Source: Merluccius polli
Taxonomy: Eukaryota; Chordata; Actinopteri; Gadiformes; Merlucciidae
DNA length: 64,000 nucleotides
NCBI GenBank assembly: GCA_030340625.1
Contig: JAOPHQ010002851.1
Span: 62,001-126,000, forward strand
Direction: 5' to 3'
Below, piece by piece: positions 1-23,134 of this stretch; the stretch's first letter is position 1, and the number at the start of each line of letters is the position of its first letter. The notes beneath the pieces are model-generated. The model saw only the letters and a program-made list of their open reading frames with translations. It made no database searches and was not told the origin of the DNA. Made by a program: the position numbers and the translations under genes.

Positions 1-11672
<11,672 letters not shown>

Positions 11673-13235
11673 CGCGCGCTCAACCGGGGCGGGATCCCCT
11701 CGCGTGTGATGAGACGGCGGGCGGGGACGTACGGACACGCAGATCGGGCTTTTTTTAATTTGATTGTTTTTGTGGGGGCGGGGAGGGGTCGTCGTCGTCG
11801 TCGTCGTTTTTTTTTCTGTTATTTTCTTTGTTATCACTTAAAAACCAGCAGCACTTGGAAAGAATGCAAAAAGTCTCATCGAAGAGTAATCTCTAACCGA
11901 TATGTGTACTTTTGTTTTGTTTGCGTTTTTTTGTTTGTTTGTTTGTTCCTCCAGATGGGAAGCCTTACATTAAGATAAACATCTATTTAATTAGTGTCGG
12001 TGTCTCGGATGTCTCTTTAAGAGCAGGTTGGGTTCAGAGGTGGAGCGGTGGAGGTCCGTCTCTCCGGTGGTGTTTGCAGTTGTGTAGCAGCCTCCAGTGA
12101 AGCCATTTAATGTGCCTGCTACGAGTGGAGTCGGCGTGTCTGCCTGAACCTAGTCCGTGTACCTGTATAACAGTGCTGACAATTAGTTTGTACTATACTC
12201 ATGCCTTTGTATATTTAAATTATTGTACTTATTTTGTAAAGTGACAGCTAGCATGCTTCGGTCTCTGTTAGTGACAGTGCATTGAGTAGTACTGTACAGT
12301 ACAAGTGTTGTGCTAAATAGCAAACCATTTTAAATATATCTGGCCTTTTATTAGGTCTCCCTTCGCGGGAGGGAGGGGGGGGAAGAGGAAACTATATTTT
12401 GTTAATGCTAATGTAAAAAAAATTCAAAACAAAAAAAAACAAAATGTAAAGTTAGTCCTGTTTTTCGTTTGGTTTGAGAGGTTTTATTGCTATGTCTGTA
12501 TAATTCTGAAGTCTTTTTGTAACAGATCTCCTTAAGGCAGCTTTCTGTTTTATAAAGCAGACGGATTTCTGTCGAAATAACAAAGCATATCTCAGTGTTT
12601 GTACCCTGATGACTCGAAAGCATTTCAACGTGTCTAGAGAAGTGTCGCAGAATTAAAAAAAAAAAAACATCTAAATGATTATAACGATGAATAACAATAA
12701 AGAATATAAATTTAGTCCAAATATTTTACATAATGCCTTTAAAGTTACATTTTCATTCCATCTGTAGATTTGTTTTCTATCTTTATAAAATGTTGGATTT
12801 ATATTTTACCGAAGTGTAGAAGATTAGAGCTTGTGAATAGAGCAAACTAAGCTAACAGATTGCATGTAAAACGCAACTTGTACTTGTGTTTTTGTTTATA
12901 TTGCTCTTTTGTAGCCTTTGTACCTGTACAGAGTTGCTGGTTGGTTAACGGGGAAATACCTGGCTATGTGCACAGTAAATGGACAGAATGACATTCTTGT
13001 ATTTATGACTTTTTCTCCTTTGTCAGTCACTCAAATGCTGTACATTTTAGCATAAGAATAAATTATAATTGACCATGAATATGATGCCACTGCAGTTGAT
13101 TGAAAAACCTGAAATGGTTGAAGGAATGTTGAGTTCTGTACTTGGGCAAGGCATTTTGATTTTTTTTTTTCATTTCCTTTTTGGCAATAGATAAAATATT
13201 TTGGAGTAATAAAGGCAAGCTTCATGTTAATGGCT
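11673..13235 (+). other. kat6b: KAT6B 3' UTR and polyadenylation region
   Basis: AT-rich sequence after the KAT6B stop codon. AATAAA hexamers lie at 12696-12701, 13057-13062 and 13208-13213. It runs to within about 120 bp of the DUSP29 stop on the opposite strand, so the two genes are tail to tail. Confidence 0.65.
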
Positions 13236-13355
13236 AATCTACGCTTTCATCTTCTACGTGTGTGGGTGGGTGTGTGTGTGTGTGTGTGTGCGTGCGCGCG
13301 CGTGCACTCGAGCTAAACACAGTAACCATCATCATCACGTGTGTTGCACTAGACC

Positions 13356-14661
13356 CTAACCATCGCCATCTTCCTCTCTGTCTGAAGAGCGTTTCCTCTT
13401 CTCCTGGAGACGCTCGTCCAGTTGTCTCAGCTGTTTCAGAAAGCCCCAGTTCGGCATGATGCGTCGGCGCCGCTTCACGTGGTCGACGGCGTCCACCACG
13501 GTCATGTTCTTACAGATCATGAGGTAGGCCAGGAAGAGTGTGGCCGAGCGGCTCCGGCCCATCACGCAGTGCACCAGCAGCTTGTCTGTTGGGGGGAGAA
13601 AACATCGTTTGACTCGTTCGCTTGTGTCGTGGAAAAAATGTAATCTAATCAATCCATCTCTATCGAATTGTGTCTTATTAACTAGGCTCCCAGTTTAGAC
13701 CGTGAGCACCCCTCTTTGGTTTGTGTTTCTGTGTATCCTATTGTTGTTTGTGCCTGTGATGTGACTATAAAAGTCCTAAACAGTCTTTTGCCTCATTGGA
13801 AGACGCATGGGTACATAAACTCTGCCTGTGCGTCATCCCATGGTCATGCTCCATTAAATCAAGTCATTTCGCTGTCAAGAAGTATACCCTACAAAAAAAA
13901 CAAATGTCATCGTCGTCTGAACGCCGTGAATCTGAATCCCTCTTACGCGGTGTGTCTATGGTTTTGACAAACCCTGCAGAACCTCTTTAACGTGTGATCC
14001 CTGTGATGCCACGTGCAGCTACTGGCCATGTATCAATATGGCGGTGTACATCACAATGCATCATGGGATTTTTTTTGTTTGGCGATACTCCGCCATATTG
14101 AGAGGACCTGCACGCTGCAAGGGCGGCCGCTCGGCCGGATCTCCTTACTCCGGGGGTCGCGCAGCGTTTCGTCGATGAACCCGGCGGCGGAGTCGAAGTG
14201 CTGGCTGATGTCGAACGCCACCACGTCCTCCGCCGCCACGCCGCGGTACGCCACGGCCGTGTCGCGGTAGTACTCCGCCCCCGTGTCCACGCTGTTCCAC
14301 GTCCCCTCCGCCGCGTTCAGCACGTGGGTCACCCCCAGCCTCTTCAGGTTGGACTTGTCTTTCGCCGTCTGCCTGTGTTGGGGGATTTTTCTTGTTCAGC
14401 CGAAGCTAATGGCGCATATTTTACATTCTTTTTGATTTAATGGTTCTCGCTGGCTGTGCTGCGGCGGCGTCTTACTCACTCGTCTCCGATGTAGACGTTG
14501 GGCCAGACCTCGTTGACGTGCGTGTACGCCGCACTCCCACGGCTGAGGATCTTCTCCAGTTCGTAGCCCCCGGGTGTGACATATTCCTCCTTCTGAGCAG
14601 ATGCCTCCGCTCCCTTCAACGCTATTGTGCTCCTGCCAGACTTTGACTTGTTAGAAGCCAT
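13356..14661 (-). CDS. dusp29: DUSP29 (DUPD1) dual-specificity phosphatase
   Basis: Cysteine-based protein phosphatase acting on phospho-Tyr/Ser/Thr. The family member is known in muscle and acts on MAPK/AMPK signalling. Exons on the minus strand: 14661-14480, 14372-14149, 13585-13356, giving 211 residues (human about 220). The start ATG at 14661-14659 has A at -3 and G at +4 and opens MASNKSKSG. Landmarks are the family N-terminus YVTPGGYELEKIL and HVNEVWPNVYIGDE, substrate-fold GVTHVLNAAEG, general acid Asp in GVAAED, and catalytic loop HCVMGRSRS. Intron phases are 2 then 1, as in the four neighbouring paralogues. It sits next to KAT6B as in other vertebrates. All expected key residues are present. 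Confidence 0.92.
13955..14104. repeat. dispersed repeat copy in DUSP29 intron 2
   Basis: About 150 bp nearly matching 16288-16440, with the shared core ACATCACAATGCATCATGGG and an 11-bp palindromic pair CAATATGGCGG ... CCGCCATATTG. Related cores occur near 35630 and 40480. Confidence 0.75.
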
Positions 14662-15361
14662 TTTCTCAGAATAGCCTTCTTTCACACTCGATGCATTACC
14701 TTGGGGAAGGGAAATAACAATTTGCCTTGCCACAGTGCCCCCTTCGATTCTCTGATGGCAAACAGTGTTCCTCCTACACGCTTTCATTAAGTATAAAAAT
14801 ATATCACTTCCCTCCCGCCGTCGCTAATGTTCCCCACGTTAAAACACACAGACGGTATACCGCTCGCCCAGAGAACCAACGTCTGTGAAGGAGGACCGTT
14901 TAGTTTAGTTCACTTGTTTTGACGTCGTCTGCCGCGCCGCTACCAGTCGGACGTGAGAGCGGGTTAAGGTTACTAAGTTCTGGCGGTGTTTGTGTGTAAC
15001 TGGCGTGTGACGATGGGCATCAAATGGACGGGATATTTTTAGATGCTGCAAAGTGTGGGGTGTGGAGGATGGGATGGGGTGGCCTCCTTCCACCATCCAC
15101 CCCTCCATACCCCATGACCCTAACCCACCGAGGCTCCACGCTTGTGGGGGGGGGGAAAACTTCCACCCTGTCCCTGCACCATTTCCACTCCCACACACAC
15201 GCACCACACACACACACACACACTTAATCTGCCCTGCTGGCGGGAAGCCTCGCTTATCCAAACTTCACAGTTTGCCAAAGGACACGCATATTCACTGGAG
15301 TGAGCAGGGCAATCGGAGCTTCTGCTCATCCATATGAGCCGCTCCTTCAAATTATTTTGTC

Positions 15362-15408
<47 letters not shown>

Positions 15409-15523
15409 CCCCCCCCCCCCCCTCTACTCTTAGCCACTAGTGCAAATCTCCAGTATGTCACTGTTGCCGCCATCAAAGCAGAGAAGGCACTCTACCCGTT
15501 TAAGGGATGTTCTGCATCTCGCG

Positions 15524-15557
<34 letters not shown>

Positions 15558-15978
15558 CTTCTTCTCGCAGGGTAACAAAAAAATATATTAAAAAACCCAA
15601 AGATGAAGCGAGCGACGAGTCTAAATGTGTCAGACTGTTACAGATGAGGTTCTTCGCCAGATGACACATGTCTGGCTTTCTGTTATCTGATCTGTGCGGT
15701 CCATCCATTCACTGATCTAAATTAAACCCCCCCCCCCCCCCCCCCCCCCGGAGATAGTGTATATGATGAGTGCATGATGATGGCCGCGTTAGCAGGAAGC
15801 CTCGGATGAAGCCCGCTAACATGTCAGACACGGTTTTCACACCGTCAATCGCCTTTATTTCCCCTCTCATATCTTCATGCTCCGCAATCATTCATTCTGA
15901 CAGTGAAATCATTAGACCTGTGATATCCAATTCCTTTTATTTTGACAGCATCTCTCTCTATCTCCCTCTCTCAACCTC

Positions 15979-16010
<32 letters not shown>

Positions 16011-16731
16011 CTCTGTAGAGCATTTCTTATTAAGATGGCTCCGCTGTTTCATCTCTGTTCAAAGTCTGACCTGAATCTGTATACACGCTCTGAACCGCGC
16101 TGGCATATTTCTGTCAGCGCCTATCAAACCTCTTAAGGCACGACGGTCTTAGCGGTTCGAGTGCAAGATCGGCAGTTTAGACACAGTGTTTTTGAGCCGA
16201 GTGAATAAATAAACGGGGCATTGTTTATTTATAGGTGTGTAGATATAAGACAGCGCGCCGCGTTCCTACAGGATGGGCGCCGCGCGTCTACGGTTTTGAC
16301 GAACCCCGCGGAACCTCTTTAACGTGGGGATCCCTGTGATTCCGCACGCAGATACTGGCTATGTGTCAATATGGCGGTGTACATCAGAATGCATCATGGG
16401 ATTTTTTGGTTTTGGCGATACGCCGCCATATTGAGAGGAGGGAGAGAGAGAGAGAGAGCTGTAATACTGTAAAACCCCAAAGCAACAAATATACCGTCAC
16501 CTAGGCTAATGAAAACTTTATTCACGATTAATTACTAAACAATGACCAAAAAAAACATAACTACCAACATAACAACTGACATTAAATGCTCCTATTGCGT
16601 CCAAAACGGTGTAAGAGCCCAATATGGCTTTTCGGGAAAGATTTCTTGGAATGGCGGAAATTAAATGTTCTCCTGGTCGTCTATGAATTAGTGACCGTCT
16701 GGCTCTGCGTCTCCTCCTCCTCCTCCTCCTC

Positions 16732-16764
<33 letters not shown>
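14662..16764. other. intergenic spacer between DUSP29 and next DUSP
   Basis: Besides the dispersed repeat it holds CA/GT runs, a (CT)n patch at about 15362-15408, C homopolymers of about 32 bases (15525-15556) and about 23 bases (15727-15749), and GT at 15978-16000. A (CTC)n tract at 16710-16755 lies right at the 3' end of the next gene. No further gene seen. Confidence 0.65.
16288..16595. repeat. dispersed repeat copy between DUSP genes
   Basis: Longer copy of the repeat at 13955-14104. After the core ATCAGAATGCATCATGGGAT it continues into AATTACTAAACAATGACC and CATAACTACCAACATAAC, segments also found around 35680-35730 and 40405-40440. A short GA run lies inside. Confidence 0.7.
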
Positions 16765-16765
<1 letters not shown>

Positions 16766-18135
16766 TACGTCCTGCTTCTCTCCGGGGCCAAGGACACGTC
16801 CAGTTGGTGGAGCTGCCGGAGGAAGCCGGCGTTGGGGAGAATGTTCCTGTGGTTGCACACGGCTTTGATGGCGTCGGCCAGCGACAGGCGCTCTCTGATC
16901 ATGAGGAAGGCGAGGACCAAAGCGGCCGAGCGGCTGATGCCTCGGGCGCAGTGGACGAGCACCTTACCTGCGGGGGCGCGAACACACAGGCGGGGGAACA
17001 CGCACACACACACACACACACACGCGTTGTCTTATTTAGACTCGGGTGATAGCCCTGTTCTCATTGGCTGTTAAAAATGTCCATCGTAATAATAATGAGC
17101 AGAACATTATATAATCACACCAACATGTAAAGCCATTGAACATATAGCACTGTTAAGACATATAGCACATGTATAGACATAAAACAACTGCAAAACTACC
17201 TAAGACATAAAAGCACCTTGGAATTGAACAATACTTTCCAAAGTCTTTTATTCACTGTGTGTGTTATAAAGATGGTCGACTTGTGCCCATGGGCCTACCT
17301 TTTTGGGCCAGGGCGTCGTGGATGAATTGAGCGGCGGGGCCGAAGAAAGGGCTCAGGTCAAAGCCTTTGTGGTCCGCCGCTTCCACCCCATAATAGACGA
17401 TGTCGGTGTCCCCGTAGAAACACGCCCCGGTGTCGATGTGCTGGGGCCCGTCCGCGGCGTTCAGCACATGGGTCACTCCCAGGGCCCCCAGCAGGACTTT
17501 ATCCTTGGCGGTAGCGCTGGGAACACAAGAGGTCGTTTGACATTGGAAAAGAAAAGTGGGTAACACTTTAGGTTAGGGACCGCATATTCACCATTAACTA
17601 TCTGCTAAGATCGTAATTTATGTACAACAACTTCCTTACTTACTATTAATAAGCAGTAATTAGGAGGTTATTGAGGGAAAACTCTAATATTAAAGTTAAT
17701 GGCCTAGTAGTTGTAGAATATGGTCATGCAGAATAGAGCATTAATAAGTGCTTTATAATGACTAATAAAGAGCCAATATGCGTGCTTATAAGCAACTAGT
17801 TAATGGTGAATATGTGGTCCCTAATCTAAAGTGTTACCGAAAAGTTATTTTGTTGTTGCTGTAATGTGATTCTTTTACATGGATTTTCTGAGGGTTTATT
17901 AATTGGAGGAGGAAGTGGGGGGGGGGGGGGTGGGCGGTAATTTTGCAGGGACACTGTCACTTCAGTGAATTGCCATATTGCCGCTGACGTGGATATGTTA
18001 CACTTACACGTCCCCCACGAAGAGGCCGGGCCAGACCTGGTGGAAGGGGCCGGGGGGCCGTCTGTTGCGCAGCAGAAGGCCCAGCAGATCGTGGGTAGGC
18101 GGTGTCTCGTATCCCGGCTCCTCCTCTTGGCTCAT
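16765..18135 (-). CDS. DUSP13B/DUSP29-like dual-specificity phosphatase
   Basis: Exons 18135-18008, 17516-17299, 16967-16765, giving 182 residues. The ATG at 18135-18133 starts MSQEEEPGYETP and leads into QVWPGLFVGDV. Domain landmarks are GVTHVLNAADG, IDTGACFYGDTD, GVEAAD (general acid) and HCARGISRS (catalytic Cys and Arg present), then RNILPNAGFLRQL. Introns are phase 2 and phase 1 like its neighbours. The sequence lies between DUSP13B and DUSP29 types, so I give no symbol. It has the family's size and is probably active. The loop residue Arg in HCARG is less usual than Val/Ala-Met. Confidence 0.88.
17558..17838. mobile_element. MITE with GGTAACAC termini and 7-bp target duplication
   Basis: Begins GGGTAACACTTTAGGTTAGG and ends CTAATCTAAAGTGTTACC, about 20-bp inverted termini. 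It is flanked on both sides by GAAAAGT (17551-17557 and 17839-17845). About 281 bp, non-coding, in intron 1 of the DUSP gene at 16765-18135. Confidence 0.85.
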
Positions 18136-19073
18136 GGCGGCCTCGCTTCAAATGAATCAATATCGGGACCGTTCTAAAACCGTAGCCACACCGTATTTCA
18201 CCAAAAGGAGAAGATACCAAAACCGACGGATGACTCACCTGAGGAAACGTATTTTATTTGTCCAAAAGTGAACAGAAGAGAAAAGAAAAGGAATTAGTTT
18301 TCCAGAAATCTGGTGTCCTTCTGTGGAAAAAAAACCCCCTTTGATGGTTCACTGTGTTTTGGTCAATTCCTCTCACAAAAGAAATACCCCTGCTGTAACT
18401 TTAAAATTGAAACCTAGTTGTGGATTTGTTTTACAAGGGAGCTACCAGATATGAAGGTTGCTCAAAGGCAGAGCGCTGGCCTGTCTGAAAGGGACAGCTG
18501 CACCTCCATATGCAGGGGTGAGAGCGGGTGGGAGGGGGAGGGCTGGCTGGGGGGGAGGAAGCTATTTTTTCCACACTTGACTGTGACAGAAGCCAGAGTG
18601 CATGTGTTGTGACAACTCACGGCTCGGCACCGGTGTTTCCAGATGTCTTACTATATATAGTCATGCACTTTTACTCTCCGGTATCAGCCACTTTAATGAC
18701 TTGGCACATTGTGTTTGGATATAAATGGACGTAAACGTTTATCATTTAATGACAAAACAGTATTGAGTTCAAATGCATATTTTTAATTGCATCACATTCA
18801 AATTAGCATTTTAATAACTTCATTTATTCATGTATGCGTTTATGATAATATTGTTTCAACAAGCGTTTTCATGCACATTAACATTTTTAGCAACATCGCA
18901 AGTAATACATTATCAAATTTCTTTGAATAACAAACTGTACATCATACTTTCAATGTTATATATATATATATATATATATATATAGGAGGAACAAAAGGTC
19001 ATATTATATTCATACTTAGATGGTGAATGCCTCACCATCATGAGGATGAATATAACACTTTTATAATGTCACA
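18136..19073. other. intergenic spacer
   Basis: Spacer between two DUSP genes. It contains a TA run at about 18957-18985 and otherwise AT-rich unique-looking sequence. No gene or element recognised. Confidence 0.6.
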
Positions 19074-22000
19074 TTATATTCCAGCTCTGCGGGAGTTGAG
19101 CTCTTTGTCGAGCTGTCTGAGCTGCTCCAGGAAGCCGGCGTTGGGGCTGATGTTCCTGCCGGCGCTGACGGCTCTGATGGCGTCCGCCAGCGTCCTGTTC
19201 TCGTGGATCATCAGGTAGGCCAGGACCAGGGTGGACGAGCGGCTCTGTCCCATCACGCAGTGCACCAACACCTTAGCTGACCGCCGTTCAAAACACGAGT
19301 TGTGTTTTACTTGAAATTTCATCATGGTTGTAGTTTTTTTTTTGTGTTCATATGAAATAAGGCGTTGTTACCCATAACATTGTACACAGGATATATCCAC
19401 TCAGTTTATATAGAAAGATATTTTTGTAGAAATGGGGGCCCTTGAGACGTGTGCAACCTTGAGCGTATCCCCATACTCTGATTGTTGCGCTTCGTGCTCA
19501 GAAACAGCATGGTTTGTTATTTTCATATTTTTGTCTTGTCAATATCTAAACACTACACCAATAAGGGCTCCATCTCGCATTTCTTACCGGTGTTTCCTAC
19601 AAACAGCCCACATGGCTCTTGTTAATATTTTACGTTATGATAGGCTATTATTTTTTACTATATTTTATGTTATTATGACTTTTTCCCCCCCAACATCTCT
19701 TTCCTCCTATTTGTAGACGGAGGAAATGTTTTCAACGGCGTCGCAGCAAATGTTTCTACACATGCTAATCCTCAATTCCTTTATCACGCCCCGAGGATTA
19801 GGGCCCAGAGGACCGCGTAATTGAACTGTCTTGGTGGTTGTGTATTTCCGCCAGGGGATTACTGTATAGGCCGCCACACACCACGGCGCCCTGCCAGCCC
19901 GCATGGGTGTTGAGGCGGGGGGGGGGGGGGGGGGGGGGGTTGGCTGGGTGGAGGGGGGAGGGTGTGGGGGGGGGGGCAGACTATATGTGGGGGAGGCACG
20001 GAGGTAGCTCACTTTATTACCCCCATGTCAGATACTGCCTTCGCTTTGCATAACAGGAGCAGCAGAAGGCCACAATCCTAATTGTGTAATTTCCACGTCC
20101 AATGGAAGTGTTGCTTACAAATGACCAGGGCAATCCATTTAAAACCAATTTCTCTGTCCCACGGTCTTAGCCTATGAGGAGATTACCCCGGGAAGGTGGA
20201 GGCAGATATTAGCTTGATACATTGTTCCCGTGCCGGATTTGCATTTTAATGACTAATAACAACACAGGGCTGGAGTAATGGGAGCTGACTGACACATGTT
20301 TTCTGAGATATCCTCACAGGCAGATTTGTCTTTGTTAATGTTTCAACTGACGACGGCGGCGGCGGGCGGTGGGTGGGTGGGGGGGGGGGGGGGGGGGGGG
20401 GGCGGTGGGGATGGAGATGACTGACGAGGACGCAGCCCAACAGAGGAGTTGCCTACCTGTGGGCGAGCTCAGGGCGTTCTTGATGAAGTCGGCCGCCGGG
20501 GCGAAGAAGCGACTCATGTTGAAGGACGGCACGTCGAAAGCCTCCACTCCGTGGTAAGTGATTTTGGTGTCGCGGTAGAATCTGGCGCCCGTGTTCACGT
20601 TGAACTTCCCGTCGGCGGCGTTGAGCACGTGGGTGATGCGGTGGGCGTGGAGCGTCCTCTTGTCCTTGGCGGCGTACCTGGCGGCGGTGGTGGAAGAAGT
20701 AGCCTACTCAGATCTTTTGCTTAAGTCACAGTAGTGATACCACACTGTGGAAATACTGTGTTACAAGTAAAAGTCCTCCGTTGAAAATGTCAAAGTACAA
20801 AACTATTTTAGCATCAACATATACTTGGAAGTACCTAAAGTCAAAGTACTCATTATGCAGAATGGCCCATTTCAGAATAATATATAGCCTATTATGTTAT
20901 TGGATTATATTTATCAATGCATTAATGTGTTCATCACTTTAATGTTGCAGCTGGTAAAGGTGGAGCTCATTTTAATTTATTTATACGTAGGTCTATATAT
21001 TATATTTTAGGCTAATTTACATACTGCTGGGTAGCTTGTGAATGTCCTCCTGGGGACCAATAAAGTCTTATTGATACATTAAAATGTATGTATTGATTAT
21101 ATTTTGTATCGTTAATCTGAATCTGCAAAGTAAACTAAAACTGTCAGGTAAATGTAGTAGTAAAGTAAAATATGTGCCTCTGAGATGTAGTGGAGTAGAA
21201 GTATAAGGTTGCAGAAAATAGAAATACTCAAGCACGCAAGTACAATTACCTCAAATTTGTACTAGTACTTGAGTAAATGTACTTAATTACTTTCCACCGC
21301 TGCCTTAGGGAAAGGAGATCCTGATCATGCGCTGATTTCAGAGAGGCGAGGGTGTTTCACTCCCAGCGGAAGAGGTCTGGGGTTCGATTCCCCAATGGCC
21401 ACCGGCTACTTGTAGGCACTCTTGAGCAAGAGGGCTAACCTCTACCTGCTCAGTAATGAAATGTATAATCACTGTCAGTGGCGTTGGATAAAAGTGGCTG
21501 ATGTGTGTTATGAGGCACTTGGGTCCTCACCCACTCATTGAGATATGGTAGGAATACCTAATGGCTGAACAGAAAGAGACGCCATGTCTACAGTTCAAGA
21601 TGTCCAACACACAGAGAATCAATCAAACTTTATTTATATAAAACGTCATACATCAAATACAACCTCAAGTGCTGAACACAAATGTGGGAATAAGAGTAAG
21701 TAAAAACAAAAACACACGAGTTTAAATCAAAAACATGAAAATGAATAAATTAAATATAATATAATAAAATAGGAAATAACAGTGAAATTGAAAGAAAGGT
21801 AAAAGTGCAAGTCGGAAATAAACACACACACTGGTGTGTTTTATCCATACTCCCCTCAACCCTCAGGTCTTCTGGTGGGGGTCTTATGCCGGACCCTTGG
21901 GGACAACCAGGAGGCAGACACTACCAGACGACCCAAGGGATCTAGTGGGTACATATCCTAAAACCATGTTTGTAAACCAATTAAAATAATCTTAAAATCA

Positions 22001-22547
22001 ATTCTAAAACTAACAGGTCAGCCAGTGCACTCCTTCTGGTCCTGGTCAACACATGAGCAGCTGAATGTTGTATAAGTTGAACCATGGCTTGTTTTTGCTA
22101 GACCAGAAAGGCGAGCATTACTAGTCCATCCTACTAGTGATGAAAGCTTTACATTAGCCTCTCAGTATTGGCCTGGGCGAGAAAACAGACACACAGGCAA
22201 TATGTTTTTAAGTGATAAAAGGCAGTTTTGGTCACATACCCAATGTGGTCATCGAAAATGACCACATTGGATGAATTATGAGTTATGATGAATTAGAATC
22301 TATGATGCAACCTAGGTCTTCAGCCTGGTGCCTGGGGACTGAGCGTAGTACGAGTGTTGCCTGGCGTTGTGCACGGGACTCACATGTCTCCAACGTAGAT
22401 CCTGGGCAGGACTCGGTCCAGGTGGCCGCTGGTCCCGTTCTTGGTCCACATCAGCCTCTGCAGCTCGGACGCCTGGGGCGTCTCGTACCTCCCGCCGGTG
22501 GTCCCCAAGCCCCCGGGGCCGGCCGCACCGCTGAGGCCCCTGGGCAT
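19074..22547 (-). CDS. DUSP13B-like dual-specificity phosphatase
   Basis: Exons 22547-22384, 20677-20457, 19276-19074, giving 195 residues (human DUSP13B about 198). The ATG at 22547-22545 follows an in-frame TGA and opens MPRGLSGAAGPGG. The N-terminal motif YETPQASELQRLMW and the junction GDM/YAAKDK resemble DUSP13B. Domain landmarks are ITHVLNAADGKFNVNTGA, general acid in GVEAFD, catalytic loop HCVMGQSRS and ISPNAGFLEQL. The usually invariant Trp of the EVWP motif is replaced by Leu (RVLPRIYVGD). The 1.7-kb first intron is full of transposable elements, one of them ending about 7 bp from the exon 2 acceptor. Confidence 0.87.
19277..20456. other. intron 2 of the DUSP13B-like gene
   Basis: Contains long G homopolymers at about 19917-19939 and 20379-20402 and otherwise unremarkable sequence. 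No other gene seen. Confidence 0.6.
20684..21302. mobile_element. DNA-transposon remnant (GGTGGAA...TTCCACCGC termini)
   Basis: One end reads GGCGGTGGTGGAAGAAGTAG, the other ATTACTTTCCACCGCTG, forming imperfect inverted termini. The body is rich in AAGTA/TACTT motifs (for example TACTTGAGTAAATGTACTTA), a hallmark of a common fish hAT-like non-autonomous family. It lies in intron 1 of the DUSP13B-like gene and begins within about 7 bp of the exon 2 boundary. Confidence 0.6.
21330..21505 (+). mobile_element. tRNA-derived SINE
   Basis: B-box GGTTCGATTCC at 21381-21391, a middle CTTGAGCAAGAGGGCTAAC and a GTTGGATAAAAG tail. This is the arrangement of tRNA-headed fish SINEs. No functional tRNA fold was found around the B-box. 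Confidence 0.6.
21612..21830 (-). mobile_element. retroposon 3' tail fragment
   Basis: AATCAATCAAACTTTATTTA at about 21618 is a widely repeated fish retroposon tail on the complementary strand, followed by A-rich sequence. Family not resolved. Confidence 0.35.
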
Positions 22548-23090
22548 GTCTGTGGACGCTCAGGGGCCGTCGCCGGTTGTTCGCCCCGCCGCCGTATCAA
22601 AGCGTCGCACATGGAAACCCGCCGGTGGGAATTCCAATCCCGTGCCGTCACTAGAGCCTGGTGACGACGCTGTGCTTTAAAAAGCACAAGAGCTGCACCT
22701 CTCCCTGTGGGTGGGGGGGTGGGGTGGGTGGGGGAGGAGTCCCACATGTGCCCACATACCCAACGTATCTTCTCAACCCACGTGCCTCAGGACACACATT
22801 GGGTTACGCTCGGCAATAGGTGAATCGGCTACTGTGGGAAGCGACTCTCTGTCCACGATTTGGGCACGTTGAGTGATTGGAATGGCCGTGTGGTAACTTG
22901 GGTTTTTAAACAGTATATTTTACTTGTCATGTGACAATGCTCAGACATGTTTCCACCCAAGTCTGTCCATAATGTGATTCACGGAAAAATATTAACTGAA
23001 AAATATTCACTGGAAATATCGAGATACATCCCGTTTTGCTGTTTCTATGCTGTTTATTCCTTTTTTTGCCCACATATACACCGGCACTAA

Positions 23091-23134
<44 letters not shown>

